This document shows, piece after piece, positions 13,401 through 25,400 of a stretch of 64,000 bases of DNA. Origin of the DNA: Pyrrhosoma nymphula (taxonomy: Eukaryota; Arthropoda; Insecta; Odonata; Coenagrionidae); NCBI GenBank assembly GCA_963573305.1, contig OY754337.1, positions 78,691,094 through 78,755,093 of the forward strand. The letters are read 5' to 3'. Each line of letters opens with the position of its first letter. Within the stretch, counting starts at the first letter, position 1. The notes beneath the pieces were generated by a model. It did not search any database. It was not told where the DNA came from and saw only the letters and a list, made by a program, of their open reading frames with translations. Made by a program: the position numbers and the translations under genes.

Positions 13401-16400
13401 ACGTACCTTGTGATGGAGAAAAATAAGTTAAAAATTATCAGTAAAAAATTAAAAAAAATTCATCTCGCCCTTATTGAGAAAATTAATAATTTTAATGTTT
13501 AAAAATCATCATTTTTCATGGCGTCATTTCTCCATTGATTCTAGACCTTTACCATCCATTTTTCATGCATTGCATGTGTTAATGTTAGATTTATATGGTT
13601 GTCTGTGCTATTGTTGTTAATAGGGAAGTTATAACTGTTTTAGCGCATGCGTGCATTCTCCTTTCGTCACTGCCCTTAAGATTTCAGAAGTTATGCAAAA
13701 TTTAGGACAGCTTGGCACAGGTACTATGGGATGCAAAAGTTTGTTTCATGATATGACAAATGCTTTAATCCTGAGGGAAAATTGTGCTCTTTTCTAAAAT
13801 TTCAAAAGGAATATTATAGATTCACTTTTATATCAATTGTACTTATCTTAAATGCGCTAAATGACGCGTGATTGCTTTAAATTTCAAGGCTGGAGGTCGG
13901 AAAAGCAAAAAAAAAAAAATTTTCGAAACAGTATTTTTGGGATAGACCTTTCCCATCTTGAAATTCGGGAAGGCCAAAAACTTCGGGAGCGTAGGAAAGT
14001 GATGAGTGAAATGTGATGCTGACTCGAGAAAAAAATATTGCTTCACTCCAACCCTCCGATGAGCACCAAGTATCATGTATCTTGTGAGAAGTGATCAGGT
14101 ATCACTTCTCACAGCCGAGGAACATTTCTGCGAAATGATCGATTTTAGGCAAGTTTACTATGATAGCGGTTCCTGTCGGCAGATTTCTGAACCTATTGGC
14201 CTCGGCGGCTCCGTCGACTCGACTCGACTTTTGCAGAAATACTCGAAGTACTCGAGTCGAGTACCAACTAATCGACTCGACTCGAATTTTCGAATACTCG
14301 CACATCCCTAGCTATTATCATAAAAATACTTTCATATAGTGTATCAGTTTTTTATCACTTTAAAGCATTCAATCTAAAATTATTTTTTTCTGTAAAATTC
14401 CTGTTGTACTACAGAAGTGACACATATTACCCATTTCATGAAGGAAAATTCCATTTTTAGTGTCATAGCATTACTCTTCTGATTTAAAGCATGCATATTG
14501 TATGCAATTCATTTAGTGTACAATTTGTGGTGTCAGGTTAGGCCTTACGTGCTTATGGAAATATAATGCAATACTAAGCAATTAATGTGATGTGAATATT
14601 AATTTTGAAGCTTCTTGATGTTTGTTGAAGGTAAATTACTTGTATGTGGAAATTGGAAATGAAAACCTTAACCATTATGTTTTATGCCAGTAGCAAATAA
14701 GTACTCTTTCTTGATGTTATTCTCAATTTTATTTGCGCATGTGGTGGTCAAGTGTTTTGCATTGTGATCATTGGTTTCAATTTTGAAGAACTTAAATGAG
14801 CTGCAAAAATTTACTCTTGACCCTGCTGATATGATATGATTCTTTCTTATTTCTCTGATTTCTTTTAAATTTAATGTTATAATTTAATGGGTACTAAAGA
14901 TGAAGTGTAGAATTCTATTCTTACAACTTTGCATTAACTTGATTTGATTAGCATGAAGTACGAGTACCCTGAGTAATTCTCCTTTGTCATAAGGTCACTC
15001 TTTCATTGGTACGATTTGAAGTCTTATGCTAGAGTTGTGTATTGATATTTTGTGTGTGCACTGAAACTGCATGATTGAATGTGAACATGTTGTTCAGTTT
15101 TGCACATTGCACTTGATGTACCTCTTGAAACACATCTTGGTTGTAACCGTGAACCTTTTTCTATCTCACACTAAATGAATCTAATATCTGCCTCTGTAGA
15201 AATAGCTTGTACCCATTACACCGATCACCTTATGCACTTTGGAGACCACCTTTATTTTCACATGGAAATGGAAGCTTTATAACACCTAATGGCATGTTGA
15301 AGGTACATTGACTGAATTGCTGTGAAGTCATGAGGAAGATGTCAGTACTAAAGTTGGATAGCTTTAATACTCTGATTTGGTAGAATTATTCTTGGATGTA
15401 ATTTGATTCTCAGAATATATATGGGTGTTGATTTTTGAATTTTCTTGTTTATACTGTTAAAATTGACTATATTACATCGAAAGAAGTGTTAACTTAGGAA
15501 ATGATTAGAATAAATTCATGTCTCTGATTAAAGCTAAAAGTGCTTTTGGTGAGAGTTGGGCTGTGCCTTCTTGTACAATTGCTTTGGTAACATTTTACAT
15601 GGTGCTGTATTGTTAAACATACTGTAATCATGAAGAAACTCTTCAAATTTGTTATGATTCAGTTTAATGTGCTTGTTGATGGTGTCAGGCCTGGTGCTGG
15701 CTGTCCACAAAATCAGACATATGACCAACAAATTCAGGTTAAATTCTGATATTTTTACTCTAAAAGTATTTATCTAAATTGAGGGCATGGTAAATGTATA
15801 AACTGGTAGTTCACATTTTAAAAACTTATGGACTTGGTTAGTTTGGAATTGAATTTTATGGCCTTATGGCATTGATACTACTCACTTTGTCAGAACATCA
15901 GAAATGTGTTGTAAGAACCCATTGATAACTGTTTAGCCTCATGACTGTTCTACTGGAATGTCAGGACTTAGCAATGGTTAGACAATAGAGGAGGTGCAAA
16001 TCAGTGGTTACATATTGTTGAAATTCACATTATTAGATAGGAATCACTATTTTATGCAGTAAAACCTTGATTTTGCGTAGCGACATTAAGGTTCGGCCCG
16101 GAAGCATAGGGTATTTCAATGGTAAGCTCTTGAAGATTTTTTCTAGATGAAGTCTTTTGAAGTGTCTAATTACTTAATCCTCTTAGTCCCACGATAAAAG
16201 TTCAGTCCTTTCTATGTAAGGAGTTTTCTCTAAAATCCTTTGAACAGTGTCCCAACTAGAGAGTAACTCTTTCATGCCCTCAGATGGCATAGTATTTCCA
16301 TCGTTAGTAGTATCCTCCTCGCAGCTACTTCCTTCATCCATATGTTCTAATTCTTGGAGTTCTTCTGTGTTCAACTCCTATGGTCATCAATGAGCTCCTC

Positions 16401-19400
16401 GATATCATTTCCACTGACAATACATGAGATGCAGCCCTTTCTCTCATTTTGGACAAATTTGAATAGCACAATGACTTCTCAGAACTTATTTCCTGCCCCC
16501 TTATCAAGAGGTGACTGGTTATGTATACACTATGTATTAAAAACCTGTTTTCATTGTGTGTTGATGGCATTGAGTATCATTGTGGTCATTTTTTATTGTT
16601 TATAGCAATACATAGTTATTTTGTTTAGCCATTCTGAAAACAAAGTGAAATGGAAAACCCTTATTTACAAATCACATAATAATAACTACACCTAAATTGG
16701 AAATAAATAATGCTAATGATGTTTGTGAAGTCTGTTCGTGTTCTTCACCGGGTCTAACTCTGGATTCTGCCGACGTTTCGATGTACGAATCATCCTTCGT
16801 CATCAGGGCCCTGATGAGGATGGGCGACTCGTATGTCGAAGTGTCGGCAGAAATGCAGAGTGTGACTCGGTGGTGAGCCCAAACATACTTCACTAACAGC
16901 ACATGCTGGGAAAGCATAAGATCATTCAATGCTAACAATTGTTTATAATATTTATGTAGCCATTTACCCTAAGCATTTCCTGTGGCATCATTCACTACCG
17001 GTAAAACGTCTGGCTATTGGTCTGGTAAACTGATGGCTATTGATTGCAATAGTTATTACCTTCTGTATGAGGGCCTCACATTGGCTGTATTTTTTTTTAA
17101 TGATTGCCATGGAGTCCATTGACAGTGTCCTTGTAATATCTAGTGCTCACTATTGGGAGTACTCATCGAAATGCTATCTCACTGTACGCTTTAACTTTAT
17201 GGATTTTCTATTATTTTGGAATAAATTTTAGTTGTGTACCCATATTTCACATTTCTGACATACCTATGTGAAGAATATATTCAGATAAATGATTATAATT
17301 TAAGAAAATTTCTGAGGAAATTGTGGAAACCCTATGTCATTGAAATTGAATTAATTTCATTGAGAAACATTTTTACTATCGAGTGAATCTTCAGCAATGT
17401 ACTTTCAAATAACTCTCATGGTTAGGGTTAAGAGTTGGCTTCCATGGCTTCTAGGTGTAGTAATCATTTGTATTTGCATTAGCCGGTGATTTTTTTCTTG
17501 CTTCAAGTACACACTATTTTTTGGTTTGACTTTCTCTATAATATATAAAAATAGCAAGTATGCTCTACTTCAAGTGGCAAAGGTGCTAATTTTGGCCTTT
17601 TCTCTTTCTGTGGTAGTTATTTTTTTTCTTCCTCCAAAAATCCTCATCAACCTTCTGATGTGATTTATTTAATTGATGCATATACAGAGTTATTTAATTG
17701 GATCCTTAAAGAATTTTTCCTCCAGAAAATAAATCCCTTCCAGTGGCAGTTTAGCTTTAGGCATTATGAAAGAAAATCTTTCTGCAAAAATCAAATGGTG
17801 ACCTTCTAGTGCTCAAGAACTGAGTAATATGAGTTCACTGTCACATTTTTTACAGTCAGGATGTTGATTTAACATCAGAGGTGCAGCATGGTGAGGGACA
17901 TTAAGGCATAGTCTCAAGTTAAAATTCCTCAGATGTAAATCTCTCCTACTATGTTTTTGCGCACCATAGGTTTTGGGGGAAAAGATGAGTGCTTGATAGC
18001 AGAATTCAACAGACTCAGAGTCGAGGTGGGTTCACTCAGGTCAGGTAGGCCTTTTATATTACTATAGTTCTCAGTTGAGGAGAAAATATATGTCACTCTG
18101 AAATTCTCCATTTCATGTTCTCTGTGGTGACTCCGCTTAACTTCCTGTTGTGGAATATCCACCAACAATTTTCTTTTGAAAAATATTAATGTTGTCTATC
18201 AATTATTTGCAACATACCAAAATGCCGAAAGCCAATGTATTACTAATCACAGGCTGCCAAAATATGAGAAAACTACATTTCTTAAGCAAAAGTTAGAATC
18301 TTTTGAAACTAATTAATAAATAGTTTTGCAAACTATTTTTTCAGTGACTTAAACAAATCCACGCAAGAAAAAGTTGTGGGAAATTTTGTCACCTTTATGA
18401 AAGTTATTTACATTCATACTGATTATGATGATTATTTTCATAGGATGTAATTATCTGAAATAACAATTCATTTCAAAGGCTGTAAAAATGAAATACTCTA
18501 AAATGCTCTTACTTTACACTAATTTTTGTTAGATGAGGAAGTGGGCGAGGGTGGTGGGCGGGGAGAGGAAACTTATAGATGAGATAAGGGGAAGAGAGGG
18601 TAGGTGGCTGGAAGGGGTAATGAGGGGCGATGGTTTGCTGAAGGCCATGATAGAGGGTAGGATGTTGGGTAAGCGGGGAAGGGGAAGGAAGAGAATAGGT
18701 TTTATGGACGGGATGAAGAAAGGTAGGACTTATGCTGAGATGAAGAAAGAAATACTAGAGGTAGAAAGGGCACGGCTCGTGTAAGAGTTCATTGGAAATT
18801 CTCTGACTTTCATCACAACCTACCTCTAACCGGTAGATTACTGTAATGAATGAATGAATACTTTCCTGGAACTAAATGAGGCATGACTTCAATAAGAAAC
18901 ACAGACTTCAAGGATTTTAGACAGGATGCTTTAAGAGGCCTTACTGGTATTGGACTTATCATATATACTAGAGTATTAACCAAGAAATTCCTTTCTTTTT
19001 TCGGCAATTGAAAACCTACCTTCTACTCGTAGTCATGTCACTAAATAAGGTGAATTTTTTTAGGCCGGCTTTTGCATCCTCATACCGACTGCATAAAACC
19101 ACATGAAACTATTTACTGATTAGCCACAGAGAATATTCACTGAGAAATACATTGTTTATGTTCCAAATTTTGTATTAGGTCCTACTCCTGACAAATATAT
19201 TTGGTACTTCTCCTTTGCGACACTAATGCAGAAAAACCATAAACACTGATTTCCCAACCGGCGATGCTGGGACTGTAAATCTCTGTAAATACACTGATTG
19301 ATATATTGCATATTTTTTTTACATTCCGTTGGTGGAAATAACTTTGGGAAAAAAGGCAAAATACAGTAAAACCTCTCTTTTACACTTTTGACGGGGATGA

Positions 19401-22400
19401 AGGAAAAAAGTGTAAATCGCGGGAAAATGTAAATCGAGGGAAATCATAATTTGTAGGAAATAGAAGCAAAATCAAAGAATAATATTAAATAACTTTATTT
19501 AAATTAACAGGTGATGTTTAATATTTGATGAGTCACCAAATAGACATAAATAAATGAATAAACAAAAGTTAACAAAAAATAAAAGTATTCTCATATTTTA
19601 ACTTAACTTGATTTGAGGTGGTGTCTTCCTACATATATTTATCTTTGCATCAAGGGCATAAATTTTTTCTTCAACAATAGTCATGTCATCCATTGTACGT
19701 GTTTGCTGCATTATAGGTTGTAGCCAAGGTCTTTCTTAATGTTTTTAAATCAACGTGGATTTTTGGACTTTTCAAAAACAAAGGGCTTCAGTCACATTGC
19801 CATCTGGATTAGCTCCTAATAAAACAGTAAGGTGACCTTTGCTGAGCTTGGCCCCATGACAATGGGTCCCCTTTGAAGTCTATAGGGTCTATTGTGTGGC
19901 ATTATTAAAAAAAAAGACCTGTCTCGTCCACATTAAAAATTTATTATTTCGGGGGAAGATTGAAACAATGTCTTCAATATTTCTTCAAGTTCATCATAAT
20001 TGGAGTATTTAATGAATTTACGCCTTTTTCCAATACGGCCGCATTCCTTAGCACTTTTCTCTATACATTTACGGGTTTTCACAGTTGTGTTCCACGTTGA
20101 ACCTGGTATATCAAGTTCTTCGGTCAGGGACACGCGAGTGCCCGTATTAGTGTCAATTCTCTTTGCACAAAGTTGATTTTTTCTTCAAATGATAACGATT
20201 ATCTCGCACGCTTGTTTGCCATTTTAAAATACGTTTCCTCACGATTGTCGTAATTTCTCATTTAATAAAACTAAAGGTGAAGTAACTAAAAACCTAAAAA
20301 CACAAGATGAATGGCATTTGTGCGTGAGTTACGAGAAATAAGAAAAAGATCGCTGCGAAGCATGAGAACAAGAGTTAACATGCGTTTTAACTTTTCGCCA
20401 CAATGACAGCGGTAGTTGGCCAAATAACATCTAATTAAATATATTTATGGCATCCGCTACAAGTTTAAATGTACTGCTTAAACATCTAGTACAGCCAGGG
20501 AAGAGAATTCTATTCCGGTATGGCTCCTTAAGCCCGTATGACACTTCCCAATTTATTGGCCAATGAATTGGCGCGCAATATTGTTGAGAATATTGTGCGT
20601 TACGTACCGTATGGCACGCATCAATATTGGCACCAATATTGCCCATAACAATGCTCTAATGTCCTGCTAGAGAACGCCACATATAAGTTAACAAAAGAGC
20701 ATCACGAGACGCGGGTTTGTTTACTACGAGCATTAGGAAGGGAGGCGGTGAAAATATTATTCATTAAATAACCATTGCTTTAGTATCTTTAGTAATTTTA
20801 TAGTAATCGTTGTATATTCGTAACGTTCTATAAGAAAGCGGATGTTTTGCGAAGAGATTCTTGTTTTGGCCGCTAGGAGTCAACAAAACTGACTTTTGAT
20901 TGGAGATTGGCCGGGAGAAAATAGAACCCGTTCTAAATTCCAAATTGGGCGAGAAATTGAGTCCAATATTGTGAAAGGGAGATTGGACGAGAAATTGGTG
21001 TGTGTCAGGTGGACCACAATCCAATATCCAATGTATTGGCCAATAAATTGGGAAGTGTCATACGGGCTTTAGTACCAATTCGAGAATCCCGATCGCAAGC
21101 ATTACAATATCCGGCATAAATACTTTTCAGCAATGCTATCGATGTAATGTGCTACCATCAAACGAATAATTGTGTTTTTAAAGGAAACCAAATAAATCAG
21201 CATTCATATATCATGTTTAAGCATGTATTTTATCCATATTTAACATTAATCACGCTCGAAGAGTCGCCAGTTGAAGTGCGCCAGCCGCCATGTTTCTTGC
21301 CTTCAAATGTCGTAAATGGCGGGATTTGAAAGTGTAAATACCGGGAAGGGAATACATTGGAAGGATACAAATTTTTTTGGGACCGGGAGAAAATGTTGTA
21401 AATCACGGGAAAACGTAAATTCCGGGGACGTAAAAGCGGGGTTTTACTGTATTCTGAATAATGAGATGAAACAAAAACATGAAGACTTCCCATCACAAAA
21501 ATGGGGAACGCCTGGCCTCTTATGATTTCCAATACACCACACGTTCAGATTTCCCACTGAACCAGTTAAGACTAGCCCCTAGCTTCATGTATCTTTCTTA
21601 TATCTTTCTTTCTGATTCTCAAATACTTTGCTTTCGCACTTATTTGACTCACTTAGAGGTAACATTGGATTTAAGAGTACGCTAGCCCCGAAGGACGGTG
21701 TGGAGCCTGGCGTGAGACACCAGACCAGCTCAAATACTTGTTAATGCCCTTCTCTTGCCACTAATATTCACATTTCCATAGCCATCTGTGCCGATGGTGG
21801 ATCTTTGTAGAATTGAAACCCAGGCCACATATTGGAGTCCATGTTGCAAAAGATTTGCAAAGATAACAAATTTTTATTTCAATTTTTACTCAAACCAAAG
21901 ATTATTTCACACTCACATGACCCGGGTTTCAATGAATAATCATCATCATCATCTGATATCACCGAAAAAAATAACAATTTGACTTATACTCGAAGATATA
22001 TGATATTTTTACACTATAGTTCATTGGCAAATGCTGTTCCCAATGAACTGCCAGGCCTCTGCCCCAGCAGCAGCTAATGTCCATAATCTCCAGTGATAAT
22101 ATCTACAGAAGTTTTACTTTTCATCCAATAAGATTTCATGAGTGATCATGCATTTAGTATCCCATGTTATAGCTTTTAACATGCTCCTTTACTCTCTATT
22201 TGATATTAGTATTATAGGATCTTTGGTGGCATGATGGGTCGGTTTGTGGATCCCTCTGGAACACCTACCCTACCTTCTTCAACCAGTGGGGCTTCTTTTA
22301 ACACACACCTCTCCTTACCAAAAAACTTTTTTTTTTAGCCTTGCCCTGTTTGCTCTCTGCTATAAAGTCCGAGCACATGGATGACAGTTACAAAGAAATT

Positions 22401-25400
22401 GGTTCACCAACTTAAACAGGCATAAAATATTCAGTTTGACTGGCTCAATTAATACAATAATATCGATGAGATTTTCAAAAGAGATGAGCTGTTGGTTATG
22501 ATATTTGACAAGGCACTTGGAAATGATCAATAGTAATTAGCAATTATTTTAACATAATGGCTTTAAGGATTAATCCTTTGAATAATTGGCTCTTGACCTT
22601 GAATTTTATTGTCAAATGACCTTTTAAAAGTTAACTTTACAAACAGCTTATGTTCAAATACCAACACTTGAACAAATACAAAGGAATCCCCTTTCACAAA
22701 TACACAAAACACCCTTTGAATTTACTGTAGAACCTCGGATATACGACCCTCGTATATACGAGCCTCGATTACCTCACTTATACACTGATTTTTTTGGTCC
22801 CGTGAATAACCCCATAAGACTCAATGTATTTCCAACCTCCCTTATGAAACTTCATTTATACAACAAACTCCGTTATGAAACATTTTTCTGGTCCCATGAC
22901 AGGAAGCACCTCACTTATGCGACTTGCCAGAGAGCTGCCGTATGGAAAGATTGCATATATTGGTTTTAGCCGATGATGATTATCAGTCTCATGCTTTCAA
23001 TTATGTACGTATTTTTGGTAAAATTGACGTATACCGTGATGCCCCAACGTATTGTTTATTTCGAAACAGTTCACCGGGGCAGAACACTTCGATGGTTAGT
23101 TAGTGCTAATTTCAAAGTCATTATTGTGAGCTTTCGTGAGCACAAGTTACTTTCAAGTGTTGCCAAGCTATTTTGAACATTTTCTTATGCCTATGGTGCA
23201 CCGCGAACCAGCAGCTGTGTACCCCCAACCAAATATCCCTCGAGTAGATATGTAAACATCTCGGCTGCACCGACCCATACATTTTTTTGGGGCTTTCGCT
23301 CCATGACTGATATATTCCCCTCTCCTCCTTCCAAGCTTCCCATCCACGAGTGATGATTGTAGGATCGCCAGGCTGTATTTTCCGGATGGTGTGATATCCT
23401 TTACCCATTTTCCCTGTGTAAGCACTTTCATCATTTGGTAGCCGCTCCTCCCATCTCGCACCTCCCCAGATTTTTTTTGTTTGCCCTGAATCGCTGACGA
23501 GTCATGATTCTCAGCTTTGTTAACGATTTTCCCATCTACTCTTGAACCATCTCCCCAAAATCGAATGTTAATCACAAGGTAAGGAAGGCAGAAGATATAG
23601 GGACTATCCATTTTGAATAAAAACTTTTTTATTCAAAATGGATATCTATCACTTCCGCGAAGTCAAGCCTGAAACAATCAAATTTATATAGGGACTACTT
23701 CTGGGTGGTGTCTGTCTGACACTGCGTCAGCAATTTTTTTCTCGGGTACTCTTCTTTCGGAGGGCTAGGGATTCTGGGTTCGTCGCCGACCTTGACATAA
23801 TACTCCACCCCTACCCTTCTCTGCCGTTTCCCAAGCCCCTCCCCTAGTGGAAGCCACCTGAGAAGAGGGCGTGGGAAAGCGATGAGTGAAATGTGATACT
23901 TTTGGTTCGCGGTTGTAACTGATAAGTAGGGATAGGAATTTTTCGGTGGTTTGAGAGGGAGAAAAGTGGTACTTTGAAATTAGGAATTCGGTACTTTCAA
24001 CAAGACATTTCGGTGTTTTCACAGTGACCACAAATTTATATATATACACATAAAATACTGATTATTTCAAAGTCTAGAAAAGGGTCACTTATACTATAGT
24101 TTAACCCAATATGATCTGGGTTATTATGCGACACTTTCCCTTCTAGCCATGTTATGACTAAAGACAATCACCTCGGTGGCGGAACCTGGAAAAGTGGCAC
24201 TAAATTTAAAAATAAAATTTAATACATTTCATGTATTGACATGTAACAAGAGAATTTCCATCCTTGTGAAAGTTTGCTGCAGTTACGTGCTTCGAAGATT
24301 TTAAATTTTTCCAATTGAGTCTTTCCCAAGCAACCTGACAATTGTAGAATATGTACATGACCGTACTTTTATCGATACAATAAAATCCATCTTTTTGATA
24401 CTGGAAAGCCCGGTTTCTTGCGCTTAATTTTGCATTCGGCATCTCAATAACTTGTCAAAATCACTTGAAAGCACAGAAACCAGGAATAAAACTAGGATAC
24501 TTAATAGTTGTCACTGGAAAATAAACAGTCATTTGACGGAAATGGCCAAAAACTAGAGATTCAATCAAAATCAATATTGGTGCCACGCAATAAATAAATA
24601 CATGGACAATTATATTGATGTCGTAGTTGGCCTTGATAGGTGCTTTAAAGCTAGCTACGCAACCATTGCAATGGAACGTCCCGATTGTAATAAGGTCATT
24701 CACTATGATGCAAAATTGCAATTTAATTCACGAATTCAGTAGATGAATTGGAAAATAGATTTTCAGTGGAGACAAAATACTTCTATATTCAGCCACTCAC
24801 TCTTAAATCAAAAACAAAAATTCACGAAACTTGCCGCCCACTCAAAAAGTTCGTGACAACATCAGGTATCCAGTTCAGTTTCTAATTCGCTCGCTGGAAA
24901 GCGAGGGAAGGAGAATGCTGCTGCCCAGCGTGATTGGACGGAGCAGCGAGTGAGTTCGAAACTTTTCATGTTGGTTCTCTTATGTGAAAGGGTTAAGAAC
25001 CCCGATTTTTCGCCGCCGATAATTTGAAAAGCAGGCGACGGATCAAAAAACGGAAAAATACGTCTCTCTTTATTTTTCAAACTCTATCAGAATTGGCATT
25101 TAAAAAACTCTTGGCGAAAAAACCCATTGAAATGAAACAACTCAAAGCGGCTATTCATTCATGCGCAGTCCGTCTCGTCTTCAAATCCGTAGTAGAGTCT
25201 AATGAACAAATCAGAACAAAATAAAATATCGGAAAAATACGTCCCTTTAGTTTCAAAACTATAATTAGCATTTAAAATCTCTTGGTGAACGATCCCATTG
25301 AAATGAAACAACTCAAAGCGGCTATTCACGCATGCGCAGTCCGTCTCATCTTCAAATCTGTAGTAGTGTTACGAACAAAACAGACCAAAATAAAAAATCG

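Larger units (their letters stand above)
19364..21449 (-). mobile_element. pogo/Tigger-like element, TA-flanked, with nested MITE
   Basis: The ends are CAGTAAAACCTCTCTTTTAC at 19364 and a matching inverted end finishing GGGGTTTTACTG at 21449, with TA on both sides (19362-19363, 21450-21451). The subterminal sequence repeats TGTAAATCGCGGGAAAATGT-like motifs at both ends. A decayed transposase lies on the - strand, and a 538-bp Harbinger-type MITE is inserted at 20531-21068. Without the MITE and its duplicated TTA the element is about 1.55 kb. Confidence 0.88.

Noticed and set aside
23168..23611. 147-codon open frame on the - strand as a gene
   Set aside because: No recognisable domain, no splice sites, low-quality start context, and surrounded by repeats; open frames of this size occur by chance in a 64-kb window.
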